Shown in pieces: positions 42,493 to 50,382 of a stretch of 64,000 bases of DNA. The DNA lies in contig JBAYTZ010000001.1 in the NCBI GenBank assembly GCA_041675285.1, positions 310,001-374,000 of the forward strand, read 5' to 3'. The notes under the pieces are model-generated. The model did no database searches and had not been told where the DNA came from. It was given only the letters and a program-made list of their open reading frames with translations. The position numbers and the translations under genes were made by a program. Each line of letters begins with the position of its first letter. Positions within the stretch are counted from its first letter, which is position 1. The stretch is from Candidatus Delongbacteria bacterium (lineage in GTDB: Bacteria; CAIWAD01).

Positions 42493-42744
42493 TCAGAGCG
42501 CGTTCACCAAGCGCGTCAAGGCCGACTTGCGATTGGAGGCCGAGTTGGTCTTGATCACGCCCTTGATCACCAGACGATCGAGCAGGCTGGTGACCTGACG
42601 CAACTGACTCTCGGCTTCCTCACGCCCCGTCAGTGCCCGAAGCTTCTTGATCTCCGTGCGCATGCGGGAGCGATACTGCCGATTGCGCTCGTTGGCTTCG
42701 CCACTGGTACGGATCCGCTTGATGCAGGACTTGTGATGCGCCAT
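42493..42744 (-). CDS. rpsT: 30S ribosomal protein S20
   Basis: 83 residues starting MAHHKSCIKRIRTSGEANERNRQYRSRMRTEIKKL, the basic helical S20 pattern, and ending KTNSASNRKSALTRLVNAL. The start at 42744 follows GGGAAGAAGTC, so the longer frame, which would read through the tRNA gene, is rejected. Binds 16S rRNA early in 30S assembly. It is transcribed from the promoter in front of the tRNA-Leu gene 28 bases upstream. Confidence 0.95.
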   Translation of the reverse strand: MAHHKSCIKRIRTSGEANERNRQYRSRMRTEIKKLRALTGREEAESQLRQVTSLLDRLVIKGVIKTNSASNRKSALTRLVNAL

Positions 42745-42771
42745 GACTTCTTCCCGTTGCTTCAACCAAAA

Positions 42772-42855
42772 TACCGGGGGCGGGACTTGAACCCGCATGT
42801 CCAAAAGGACACACGCACCTGAAACGTGCGCGTCTACCAATTCCGCCACCCCGGC
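42772..42855 (-). tRNA. tRNA-Leu, anticodon CAG
   Basis: Read on the minus strand it begins GCCGGGGTGGCGGAATTGG and has D-arm GGTAGACGC, anticodon stem CACGT/GCGTG with loop TTCAGGT (anticodon CAG), a long variable arm (GTCC-TTTT-GGAC), T-arm GCGGG-TTCAAGT-CCCGC, and acceptor CCCCGGT plus discriminator A. The long variable arm and A73 identify tRNA-Leu. The first acceptor pair is G-U. CCA is not encoded. Confidence 0.95.
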
Positions 42856-42866
42856 GCGAAGCGACA

Positions 42867-42895
42867 AATCTAGCCCAGCCAGCAGGCAAAGTCAA
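42867..42895 (-). promoter_or_regulatory. Promoter of tRNA-Leu/rpsT
   Basis: Minus strand: -35 TTGACT (42895-42890), a 17-base spacer, and -10 TAGATT (42872-42867), 11 bases before the tRNA 5' end. Confidence 0.82.
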
Positions 42896-42943
42896 TGCCT
42901 TGGGCAGGAAAAATGCGAAGAAGTCCCGCCGCAGCGCACCGAC

Positions 42944-42972
42944 TTGTCTTGGGCCGCCGGGGCGCGTATCCT
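42944..42972 (+). promoter_or_regulatory. Promoter of the EIIA/tatA/tsaC unit
   Basis: -35 TTGTCT (42944-42949), 17-base spacer, -10 TATCCT (42967-42972). It is divergent from the tRNA-Leu promoter. Confidence 0.6.
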
Positions 42973-43062
42973 ACTTTTCGGCCTCGCCGCCGGTCGGCGG
43001 CGGCGCCTTGTCGGAAGTGGGTCCAAACCGTCGCCCCGAGTGGCCGAGGATGGATTGAGCTT

Positions 43063-43515
43063 ATGTCCTATACGTTTCCCCAGGCACATGCCGTGATCCT
43101 GGACATGGAGTGCCCGGATCGCACCAGCCTGATCCGGACCATGGCGGCCAGTCTGGCCGACTGTCCGGACGTGGTGGATCTGGAATCCTTCACGCGCCAA
43201 CTGATCCGCCGTGAACTGGAAACGCCAACGGGCCTTGAGTACGGCTGCGCCCTGCCCCACGCGCGCAGCGCGGCCGTGGAGGAGATTGTGCTGGTGGTGG
43301 GCCGCAGCCGGGAGCCGATCGATTTCGGTGCCGCCGACGGCCCGGCCCGCCTGTTCTTCCTCTTCGGGGTTCCGGAGCATTGCATCACCCAGTACCTGAA
43401 GCTGGTGGCCAAGTTGTCCACCCTGCTCAAGTCCGCCGAATTCCGCCAGCGCCTGCTGGAGGCGCGCGACGAGGGCGAGCTGCGCGCGATTCTGGAAGAG
43501 GGTCGCAAGGCCTAG
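43063..43515 (+). CDS. PTS EIIA domain protein (mannitol/fructose class, PtsN-like)
   Basis: 150 residues. The phosphorylated His is His66 in GCALPHARSAAV. The fold pattern (RELETPTGLEYGCALPHARS, AKLSTLLKSAEFRQRLLEA) is that of the PTS_EIIA_2 family. As a lone EIIA without sugar EIIB/EIIC neighbours it most resembles the regulatory PTS-Ntr phosphocarrier. The start at 43063 gives the standard family length; the longer frame from 42895 crosses the promoter. tatA follows six bases later. Confidence 0.85.
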   Translation: MSYTFPQAHAVILDMECPDRTSLIRTMAASLADCPDVVDLESFTRQLIRRELETPTGLEYGCALPHARSAAVEEIVLVVGRSREPIDFGAADGPARLFFLFGVPEHCITQYLKLVAKLSTLLKSAEFRQRLLEARDEGELRAILEEGRKA

Positions 43516-43521
43516 GAGGTC

Positions 43522-43722
43522 ATGATGATGGGAATTGGTTGGGGTGAGGGGATCCTCATCGTGCTGGTGATCACCCTGCTCTTCGGGGCCAAGCGGATTC
43601 CCGAAGTGGCGCGGAGCATGGGTTCGGCCATTGGCGAGTTCAAGAAGGGCATGCGGGGCGAACTGGACACCTTGAAGAAGGACATCGACCCGCCGGCGGA
43701 ACCGCCCGAAAAGAAGTCCTGA
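43522..43722 (+). CDS. tatA: Sec-independent translocase protein TatA/TatE
   Basis: 66 residues. A single N-terminal helix (GEGILIVLVITLLFGAKRIPEVARSMG) with the FGAKRIPEVARSMG hinge/amphipathic helix is the TatA signature. The charged tail EFKKGMRGELDTLKKDIDPP follows. It polymerises to form the passage for folded Tat substrates. AGGAGG precedes the ATG cluster, and 43522 is the first of two consecutive Met codons. tatB and tatC are not in the window. Confidence 0.93.
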   Translation: MMMGIGWGEGILIVLVITLLFGAKRIPEVARSMGSAIGEFKKGMRGELDTLKKDIDPPAEPPEKKS

Positions 43723-43740
43723 CGGACCACCCGCCGCCCG

Positions 43741-44349
43741 ATGAGTCACGCTCCCGCCCTCGAGCTTTCATCTGCCCTGGCCGCCCTGGAGTGCGGCGGG
43801 GTGCTGCTCTTGCCCGTGGACACGGTTCCCGGGCTGGCGGTGCGGGCCGACGAGCCGGCGGCCTTGCAAGCTCTTTATGAACTGAAAGGGCGTCCGCTGG
43901 ACAAGACCCTGTCGTTGGCCTTCCGGGACCTGGAGCAGGTCCGCGAGTGGCTGGATCCCCCAGCGCCTCAGTGGGAGCGGCTGGGCCGCCTGCTGCCCGG
44001 TCCGCTGACCGTGGTGCTGGCGGGGTCGGAGCGACTGGGCCGCCACTGGCCGGCTTGGGGCGTCTCCGTCGGCCTGCGCCTGCCCGGCCCCTGCCCCTGT
44101 TCCGCCTTGTTCGCGCGGCTGCCCTGGCCCGTGGCCCTGAGTTCCGCCAACCGCTCGGGTCAGCCCACTCCGCGCCGCCTGGACGAGGTGGATCCCGCGT
44201 TGCGCTGCCAAACGGCCGGCGTCTGGCCGGGGGAGTGCCCGCTGGGCCAGGAGAGCACGGTGCTGGACCTGCGCACGGATCCGCCCCGGCTGCTGCGGGA
44301 AGGCGCGCTGACCGGCCCGCGATTGGCCGCCCTGCTGGAGGCCCGATGA
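43741..44349 (+). CDS. tsaC: Threonylcarbamoyl-AMP synthase (Sua5/YrdC/YwlC)
   Basis: 202 residues, short form lacking the Sua5 C-terminal domain. Blocks seen are GGVLLLPVDTVPGLAVRAD, LKGRPLDKTLSLAFRDL (substrate loop KxRP), LLPGPLTVVL, VGLRLPGP, and ALSSANRSGQPTP. It makes threonylcarbamoyl-AMP for the t6A37 modification of ANN-decoding tRNAs. The stop overlaps the DUF3108 gene start (ATGA). Confidence 0.93.
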   Translation: MSHAPALELSSALAALECGGVLLLPVDTVPGLAVRADEPAALQALYELKGRPLDKTLSLAFRDLEQVREWLDPPAPQWERLGRLLPGPLTVVLAGSERLGRHWPAWGVSVGLRLPGPCPCSALFARLPWPVALSSANRSGQPTPRRLDEVDPALRCQTAGVWPGECPLGQESTVLDLRTDPPRLLREGALTGPRLAALLEAR

Positions 44350-45140
44350 AGCGACTGAGCCCGCCCCTCCACCTGATCCTCGGCCTGGGTCTGCTGATTC
44401 TGCTCAGCCTGCCCGGCCTGCCCGGCGGGCCGGCGGCGGCGTGCCGGGCCCCCAAGCTGGCGCCCGTGCCCTTTTCCGTGGGCGAGCGGATCACCTTCAG
44501 CGTGGACTGGGGCCTGGTCAACGCCGGCACCAGCTCGCTCACGGTGCAGGACACGGTGCGCGTCAACGGCCACCTCTGCTGGCGGATCCAGAGCCAGGCC
44601 CAGTCCAACGAGGTGCTGGGCAAGCTCTACCCGGTCAAGGACAAGGTCCTGACCTGGATGGACTGCCAGGGCCTGTTCAGCCGCGGGCTGCACAAGAACC
44701 TGCGCGAGGGGACCTACCGCAAGGTGCGGGACTACGCCATCCTGCCGGAACGGAACATGATCATCAAGCAGAAGGACGGCGCGGCGGTGGACACCCTGTT
44801 CATCCGCGGGCACGTTCAGGACGTGCTCTCCGCCTTTTACTGGGTGCGCGCCCAGCCGCTGTCCGTGGGCAAGGTCCTCGAAGTCGAAGCCGTGGACGAC
44901 CTGAAGGCCTACCGCCTGGCCATCAAGGTGCTGGCCAAGGAAAAGGTCAAGCTCAAGGGCGGCACGCGGGACTGCTTCAAGATCCAACCCATCCTGCTGG
45001 GCGAGGGCCTCTTCAAGGCCAAGGGCGAGGTTTTCATCTGGGTGACCGCGGACGAGCGCCGCATTCCGGTGAAAATGAAATCCAAGATCTTCATCGGGGC
45101 CATCAGCGCCACGATGACGGACTACGTACCCGGCCGCTGA
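44346..45140 (+). CDS. DUF3108 exported protein
   Basis: 264 residues. The signal segment (~7-32) is followed by PVPFSVGERITFSVDWGLVNAGTSSLTVQD, the opening of DUF3108 proteins, and WDxxGLFSRGLHKNLREGTYRK, YWVRAQPLSVGK and VTADERRIPVKMKSKIFIGAISATM. It is a periplasmic/outer-envelope protein of unknown function, often found near LPS or envelope genes. Coupled to tsaC by a four-base overlap. Confidence 0.85.
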   Translation: MKRLSPPLHLILGLGLLILLSLPGLPGGPAAACRAPKLAPVPFSVGERITFSVDWGLVNAGTSSLTVQDTVRVNGHLCWRIQSQAQSNEVLGKLYPVKDKVLTWMDCQGLFSRGLHKNLREGTYRKVRDYAILPERNMIIKQKDGAAVDTLFIRGHVQDVLSAFYWVRAQPLSVGKVLEVEAVDDLKAYRLAIKVLAKEKVKLKGGTRDCFKIQPILLGEGLFKAKGEVFIWVTADERRIPVKMKSKIFIGAISATMTDYVPGR

Positions 45141-45266
45141 CGCGCCTCAGGCCACTGACGCGCCCCCGCCCGTCGGCTCTCTCTTGACCCCGGCCACTTT
45201 CCTGTTGAATTCCTGACAGGACTTCCTTCACTTACCGCCGTCACACACCCCTACCAGCGAGACATC

Positions 45267-46496
45267 ATGCAGACACCCCTGCCCTTGTGGACCCGTCCGG
45301 GTCCGCAGCTTGCGGCATACGCGCTGTTGTTGATCGTGACTCCCTTCCTGCTGTTGCGGGCCTACCTGCAGCAGGCCATCGGCGAGCTCTCCCGCACTCC
45401 CCTGCCCGGCGGGGACGGGGAGTTCCTGCTCATGCCGTGGCTGGCCTTGCTGGCCGCGGGCGCAAGCGCCTGGTTGCTGCGCCGGCAGCTCAGGCCGCGC
45501 AGCCTGGCCGTGCTGGCGGGAGTGCTGGCGCTCTGGGCGGCGGGACACCAGGTGGCCGACTACTACTTCGGCCATCTGCCCACCGACCTGCAGCAGAACT
45601 GGCACACCCTGGCCTACCTGATCTTCGCCGGCCTGTTCTGGCGCTGGCACGTGCGCCGGGGCCGTCCCGCGCATCTGGCCGCGCTGCCCGGACTGGGGGC
45701 GGCCCTGCTCCTCTCGGCCTGCGACGAGACGATCCAGGTCTTCATCAGCAGCCGGATCTTCGACGTGGGGGACATCGGCAAGGACGCCTGGGGCGCGGCC
45801 ATCGGGCTGGGGGCCGTGACCGTCCACCAGGCCTGGCCCGCGCTGGCGCGGGAAGGTTGGCGGCCCTGGCGCCCCCGCTGGCGTGACTACCGCCAGGCCG
45901 CCGTGCCCCAACTGGCGCTCAACCTGGGCGCGGCCTGGCTGCTGTTGGGCGTGGGCTCGCTGCTGACCGACCTGCGCTACCTGCCCTGGGCCCTGCTGGG
46001 CTGGCTGGGACTGACCGGCGGCGCCGTCCTGCTGGTACACGGCCTGGGTCGGCCCGGCTGGCGGGTCCTGTTGGGTGGATTGCTATCGCTGGGCGCGTTG
46101 GGACTGGGGGCCAGCCACCTCCTGCAGCCCCGGGATCGCATCCAAGCCTGCGGACGCCACTGGATCGTGTACAGCGGGCTGCCCCTGCCGGCCTTCGACG
46201 TGCTGATCCGGCCGGACGGCGGCTTTCGGCTGGTGGACAAGAAGCACGCCTTCGGCACCCGCGACCAACAGACCCTCTTGCGACTGCCCGCGGACATCCT
46301 GCTCATCGGCAGCGGGTTCACGGGCCAGGGCGGACTGGGCTTTCCCGAGGGCTTGCCCGTGCAGTTCCTGCCCGGCCTGGAGCTGGAGCGGGCCGTGCAA
46401 TTGATCGTGCTGCCCACGCCCCAGGCCTGCGCCGTCTTCAACCGGTTGAAGGACGAGGGCCGGCGGGTGACCTTCGTGGTGCACGTCTCATGCTGA
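45267..46496 (+). CDS. VanZ-like membrane protein fused to a C-terminal Mth938/NDUFAF3-like domain
   Basis: 409 residues. The N-terminal two thirds has about eight helices with the VanZ-type pattern WHTLAYLIFAGLFW and DETIQVFISSRIFDVGDIGKDAWGAAIG (~110-175). After the last helix the C-terminal ~115 residues (IQACGRHWIVYSGLPLPAFDVLIRPDGGF, ADILLIGSGFTGQGGL, LPTPQACAVFNRLKDEGRRVTFVVHVSC) match the Mth938-like fold, whose free-standing members end in a similar HLTC. VanZ proteins relate to antibiotic resistance and phosphotransfer; Mth938-like proteins include complex I assembly factor NDUFAF3. The fusion's function is unknown. Overlaps the TPR gene by seven bases. Confidence 0.78.
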   Translation: MQTPLPLWTRPGPQLAAYALLLIVTPFLLLRAYLQQAIGELSRTPLPGGDGEFLLMPWLALLAAGASAWLLRRQLRPRSLAVLAGVLALWAAGHQVADYYFGHLPTDLQQNWHTLAYLIFAGLFWRWHVRRGRPAHLAALPGLGAALLLSACDETIQVFISSRIFDVGDIGKDAWGAAIGLGAVTVHQAWPALAREGWRPWRPRWRDYRQAAVPQLALNLGAAWLLLGVGSLLTDLRYLPWALLGWLGLTGGAVLLVHGLGRPGWRVLLGGLLSLGALGLGASHLLQPRDRIQACGRHWIVYSGLPLPAFDVLIRPDGGFRLVDKKHAFGTRDQQTLLRLPADILLIGSGFTGQGGLGFPEGLPVQFLPGLELERAVQLIVLPTPQACAVFNRLKDEGRRVTFVVHVSC

Positions 46497-47401
46497 AACA
46501 CGAACCCCCTGCCCGCCCGGCGGCCCGCATGGGCGCGCTGGACCGACTCATCGGACGCTTCATCCTGGCCTGCTGGCTGGCGGCGGGCTCGCTGGGCCTG
46601 CTCTCCTGGTTGGAGCCCGGCTGGTTCATGGACTGGGTGGAGCCCGGCCGCCTGACCGAGGCCCGGGACTACAAGAGCCTGGGAGACCAGGCCCTGCGAC
46701 GGCAGCAGTGGGAGTTGGCCGCCCGGATCTATCAGCGGGCGCTGACGCTCCATCCCGAGCAGACCGACACCCGGGGCAACCTGGGCATCGCGCTGCTGAA
46801 GCTGGGACGGCTCGACGAGGCCGAGACTCTGTTGTTGCAGTGCCTGCGGGACAATCCCGCCAACCGGGAGATCACCGCCCTGCATCTGGGCACCCTGAAT
46901 GAACTGCGCGGACGGCGCGCCGCGGCGGCGGACTGGTTCCTGCGCAGCGCGGACGACGCGGCCTACCCCGCGGCGGTTCTGCGTCAGGCAGGCCGTCTGC
47001 TGCTGAAGGATGGGCGGCCCGCCGAGGCCCTGCCCCTGCTGGAGCGCTCCCTGGCGCTGGAGTCGTCGCTGGACGGACTCTTTGAGGGCATGCTGAAGCG
47101 CCGCTTGCCCGCGGACAGTCTGGGCGGCGAAGCTCCGCTGGTCCGCTTGAGCCGACGGCCCCTGACCCCGGCGGATCTGGCGCCCTTCGCCGCCTGGGTG
47201 CCGGACTGGCTGGCCAGCCAGAGTCGGGACGCCGCCCGCAGCCACCTCCTGCTCTCCCAGGCCTACGCCGGATTGGGCCAACCCGAGTTGGCGCGCGCCG
47301 CCTGCCAGCGGGCCCTGGCCTGTTGGCCCGGCTGGGGCGAGGCCGTCACCTGGCAGCGCCGCCTGGAGGAGATTTCGCTGGTGTCGGCGGTTCGACCTTA
47401 A
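46490..47401 (+). CDS. Membrane-anchored TPR protein
   Basis: 303 residues. One N-terminal helix (~21-41: RFILACWLAAGSLGLLSWL) is followed by TPR repeats (KSLGDQALRRQQWELAARIYQRALTLHPEQ, TRGNLGIALLKLGRLDEAETLLLQCL, later HLLLSQAYAGLGQPELARAACQRALACWP). It probably acts as a scaffold facing the periplasm. It is translationally coupled to the VanZ-Mth938 gene, so the two may work together. No enzymatic motif is present. Confidence 0.8.
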   Translation: MLKHEPPARPAARMGALDRLIGRFILACWLAAGSLGLLSWLEPGWFMDWVEPGRLTEARDYKSLGDQALRRQQWELAARIYQRALTLHPEQTDTRGNLGIALLKLGRLDEAETLLLQCLRDNPANREITALHLGTLNELRGRRAAAADWFLRSADDAAYPAAVLRQAGRLLLKDGRPAEALPLLERSLALESSLDGLFEGMLKRRLPADSLGGEAPLVRLSRRPLTPADLAPFAAWVPDWLASQSRDAARSHLLLSQAYAGLGQPELARAACQRALACWPGWGEAVTWQRRLEEISLVSAVRP

Positions 47402-47482
47402 CAGCCCCTTGGTCACCACCAGCGCCGGAGGAGCCGAGCTGGAGCTTGTTGCTTGGTGGATTTTCGGAACAAAGGATGAGCA

Positions 47483-47522
47483 GAACCCGCGCCGGGCCCT
47501 GGTCCGGGCGGGTTCTTGCGTT
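47483..47522 (+). terminator. Terminator before the feo operon
   Basis: GAACCCGC (47483-47490) pairs with GCGGGTTC (47508-47515), with an inner CCGG/CCGG extension, followed by TTGCGTT. Confidence 0.75.
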
Positions 47523-47528
47523 AAATTC

Positions 47529-47557
47529 TTGCCAGTTTTTTCTAAAGACCATAGAAG
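47529..47557 (+). promoter_or_regulatory. Possible feo promoter
   Basis: -35 TTGCCA (47529-47534), 17-base spacer, -10 TAGAAG (47552-47557), in a locally AT-rich stretch. No Fur-type or DtxR-type operator could be recognised. Confidence 0.45.
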
Positions 47558-47606
47558 ATCAGGTCGATAGACACTATGTTTGGCGCACCAAAGAAGCGGG
47601 GACGAC

Positions 47607-47843
47607 ATGACTCTGGCGGCGTTGAAGCCCGGCGAAGAAGCTCTGATCCTGACGGTGTCCGGCGAGGGCGCCATCGCGCGTCGGATGGCGGACATGGGCG
47701 TCGTGCCGGGCCAGCACGTGCGGATGCTGCGCGTGGCGCCGTTGGGGGATCCCCTGGAACTGCAAGTCATGGGCTACCACCTGTCCCTGCGCAAGGCCGA
47801 GGCGCTGCGCGTGCAGGTGCGCCCGCTGGAGCATCATGTTTGA
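47607..47843 (+). CDS. feoA: Ferrous iron transport protein A
   Basis: 78 residues, starting MTLAALKPGEEALILTVSGEGAIARRMADMGVVPGQHVRMLRVAPLGDPLELQVMGYHLSLRKAEALRV. This is the complete SH3-like FeoA domain including GDPLExxVxGYxLSLRKxEA. It supports FeoB from the cytoplasmic side. GCGGGGA lies upstream of the ATG. Its end overlaps the small Cys-rich gene by eight bases. Confidence 0.95.
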   Translation: MTLAALKPGEEALILTVSGEGAIARRMADMGVVPGQHVRMLRVAPLGDPLELQVMGYHLSLRKAEALRVQVRPLEHHV

Positions 47844-48009
47844 ACCCGAGAGCCTGCTGATCGCCGCGGCCCTGCTGGGGGCCCTCTGGCTGGTACGGCG
47901 CGGCCTGACGGAACCCTCGCCCGTGGCGGTGCGCGCGGACGGCAAGCGTGACTGCGGAGGCTGCGCGGGCTGCGACCTCGCCGCCCGCTGTGAGCGGACC
48001 CCACGGTGA
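47836..48009 (+). CDS. FeoB-associated Cys-rich small membrane protein
   Basis: 57 residues: one membrane helix (~6-20: SLLIAAALLGALWLV) and a C-terminal cluster CGGCAGCDLAARC with Cys40, Cys43, Cys46 and Cys52. This architecture is that of the FeoB-associated Cys-rich proteins found between feoA and feoB. The Cys cluster could bind iron or an Fe-S cluster, as proposed for FeoC-like proteins. It overlaps feoA by eight bases and feoB by four (GTGA), so all three are tightly coupled. Too short for many gene finders. Confidence 0.82.
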   Translation: MFEPESLLIAAALLGALWLVRRGLTEPSPVAVRADGKRDCGGCAGCDLAARCERTPR

Positions 48010-50234
48010 ACTGGCCGGAGTGGCTGGGCGCCCTGACCCGGAGCGCCACGGAGCCCTGTCACTATCTGCAGGAAGCGCCGGAGACCGCTCCGCTCTCCGT
48101 CCCGCCCCGCGGTCCCGCCCGCAGCGCTGTTGTGGCCCTGGCGGGCAATCCCAATTCCGGCAAAACCTCCGTCTTCAATGGCCTGACCGGTTCCACCCAG
48201 CATGTGGCCAACTTTCCCGGCGTGACCGTGGAGCGCAAGGAAGGCCGCTGCCGCTTCGGTTCTTGGAGTTGGGCCGTGCTGGACCTGCCCGGCACCTACA
48301 GCCTCTCCGCCTACTCCATTGAGGAGATCGTCGCCCGGGACGTGCTTGTGGAGGAGCGGCCGGATCTGGTGGTGGACGTGCTGGACGCCTCCAACCTGCA
48401 GCGCAATCTCTACCTGGCCACCCAGCTGCTGGAGCTGGGCCTGCCCCTGGTGCTGGCCGCCAACATGCTGGACGTGGCCTGGCGGCGCGGCCAGCGGCTG
48501 GACCTGGAGGAACTGGGTCGCCGGCTGGGCCTGCCCGTGGTGGCCGTGGCCGGCCACCAGGCGCGGGGCCTGGAGCGGCTGAAGGCGGCGGTGGCCGCGG
48601 CCCTGGAAGCCGGCCCGGCGGCGCTGGCGGGCGCCGCGCAGGTGGACTTCGGTCCCCTGGTGGAGGAGGCCCTGGCGGAGATTGGCGCCGGACTGGCCCG
48701 CCTGGACGGTCTGCCCCGGCGCTGGCTGTCCCTGCGCCTGCTGGAGGGCGAGGCGCGCGCGCGGGAGGAGGTGGCCCGCCGGCTGCCGGACTCCGCCGAT
48801 CTGCTGGAGCGGATCGCCGCCTGGCAGGCCCGCATCGAGCGCGAGAGCGGCCAGCGCGTGGAGCTGACCTTGGCGGCCCGCCGCCACGAGTTCATCCAGA
48901 GCCTGATCGAGGCCTGCCGGCCCGTGGGTCCCGACCCGGCCCGCCGTCATCGCAGCGACCTCACCGACCAGCTGCTGCTGCACCGCTGGCTGGGCCTGCC
49001 CATCTTCCTCTTTTTCATGTACCTGATCTTCCAGCTGACCTTCAGTCTGGGCGAACTGCCCATGGGCTGGATGGAGACGGGCTTCGGCGCGCTGGCGGCC
49101 TGGGTGGACGGCCACTGGCCCTGGCAGGCGCCGCTGCTCAAGAGCCTGGTGCTGGACGGCGTCCTGGGCGGGGTGGGCGGCGTGTTGATCTTCCTGCCCA
49201 ACATCGTGCTGCTCTTCCTGGGCCTGACCCTGATGGAGGACACGGGCTACATGGCCCGGGCGGCCTTCCTGATGGACCGTCTGATGCAGCGCATCGGCCT
49301 CCACGGCAAGAGCTTCATCCCGCTCTTGACGGGCTTCGGCTGCAGCATCCCGGGCATCATGGGCACGCGCGTGCTGGAGAACCAGCGCGACCGCCTGCTG
49401 ACCATGCTGGTCCTGCCGCTGATGAGTTGCGGCGCGCGGCTGCCCATCTACCTGCTGATCATCCCGGCCTTCTTCCCGGCGCACCTGCACGCCCGCATGC
49501 TCTTCCTGATCTACGCCATCGGCGTGCTGCTGGCGGTGGGCATGGCCAAGCTGCTGCGCATCTCCGTGCTCAAGGGCGAGGAGAGCCCCTTCGTGATGGA
49601 GTTGCCGCCCTACAAGCTGCCCACCTGGAAGAGCCTGGGGGCGCAGGTCCGCCTGCGGGCCTGGCTCTACCTGCGCAAGGCCGGCACGTTGATCCTGGGC
49701 GTCTCGGTCCTGCTCTGGGCCATGGCCTCCTGGCCGCCCGCCCGCCACGACGCGGCCCGCCAGGCCGAGCTGGCCGCCGCCCGCGCCGCCGGGGACGCGG
49801 CCCGCGTGCAGGTGCTGGACAACCAGCGGGCGGAGGAGGATCTGCGCGCGTCGCTGCTGGGGCGGGTGGGGCAGGCCCTGGAGCCCGTGATGGCGCCGCT
49901 GGGCTTCGACTGGCGCATCTCCAGCAGCCTGCTGGGCGCCTTCGCCGCCAAGGAGTTGTTCGTGGCCCAGTTGGGCGTGGTCTATGCGCTGGGGGAGACG
50001 GCCGAGGGCTCCGAGAGCCTGCGCCACGAGCTGCGCAGCCGCTACACGCCTCTTGTAGGCTTCTGCATCATGCTGTTCGCGCTGATCTCCACGCCCTGCA
50101 TGAGCACCTTCGCCGTCACGGCCCGGGAGGCCGGCGGCCAGCGCTGGGCCTGGTTCCAGTTGCTGGGTCTGACGGCCCTGGCCTGGATCCTGACCTTCCT
50201 CGTCTTCCAGCTGGGTTCCGCGCTGGGCTACTAG
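48006..50234 (+). CDS. feoB: Ferrous iron transporter FeoB
   Basis: 742 residues. The N-terminal G domain has G1 GNPNSGKTS (47-55), G2 in NFPGVTVERKEG, G3 DLPGTYSL, and G4 NMLD. A helical domain and the membrane channel domain follow, with family blocks GFGCSIPGIMGTRVLENQRDRLLTMLVLPLMSCGARLPIY and LLGAFAAKELFVAQLG. It imports Fe(II) across the inner membrane. The start is GTG 48006 overlapping the previous stop. Supplies iron to bacterioferritin and the many heme and Fe-S proteins here. Confidence 0.96.
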   Translation: MNWPEWLGALTRSATEPCHYLQEAPETAPLSVPPRGPARSAVVALAGNPNSGKTSVFNGLTGSTQHVANFPGVTVERKEGRCRFGSWSWAVLDLPGTYSLSAYSIEEIVARDVLVEERPDLVVDVLDASNLQRNLYLATQLLELGLPLVLAANMLDVAWRRGQRLDLEELGRRLGLPVVAVAGHQARGLERLKAAVAAALEAGPAALAGAAQVDFGPLVEEALAEIGAGLARLDGLPRRWLSLRLLEGEARAREEVARRLPDSADLLERIAAWQARIERESGQRVELTLAARRHEFIQSLIEACRPVGPDPARRHRSDLTDQLLLHRWLGLPIFLFFMYLIFQLTFSLGELPMGWMETGFGALAAWVDGHWPWQAPLLKSLVLDGVLGGVGGVLIFLPNIVLLFLGLTLMEDTGYMARAAFLMDRLMQRIGLHGKSFIPLLTGFGCSIPGIMGTRVLENQRDRLLTMLVLPLMSCGARLPIYLLIIPAFFPAHLHARMLFLIYAIGVLLAVGMAKLLRISVLKGEESPFVMELPPYKLPTWKSLGAQVRLRAWLYLRKAGTLILGVSVLLWAMASWPPARHDAARQAELAAARAAGDAARVQVLDNQRAEEDLRASLLGRVGQALEPVMAPLGFDWRISSSLLGAFAAKELFVAQLGVVYALGETAEGSESLRHELRSRYTPLVGFCIMLFALISTPCMSTFAVTAREAGGQRWAWFQLLGLTALAWILTFLVFQLGSALGY

Positions 50235-50382
50235 GGGTGGGAACTTGTAACACAGAGACACAGAGGCACAGAGACAGGAAGAATTGGAGTAGAGAATACA
50301 GCGAGGCAGTCCTCGTGCCGCTCTTCTACATCCAACTCTTTCTCTGTGACTCTGTGTCTCTGTGGTGATTCCCCGAAGCGGC
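50235..50382. repeat. CACAGAG-type inverted-repeat element between feoB and ispG
   Basis: The left end (about 50249-50278) and right end (about 50338-50368, ending TCTCTGTGGTG) are inverted copies of the CACAGAG motif around ~60 bases of unrelated sequence. The element lies between convergent genes and starts 14 bases after the feoB stop. Confidence 0.78.

Noticed and set aside
42493..42867. 124-residue form of S20 starting at 42867
   Set aside because: The extension reads through the tRNA-Leu gene; ATG 42744 has a ribosome site and gives the standard length.
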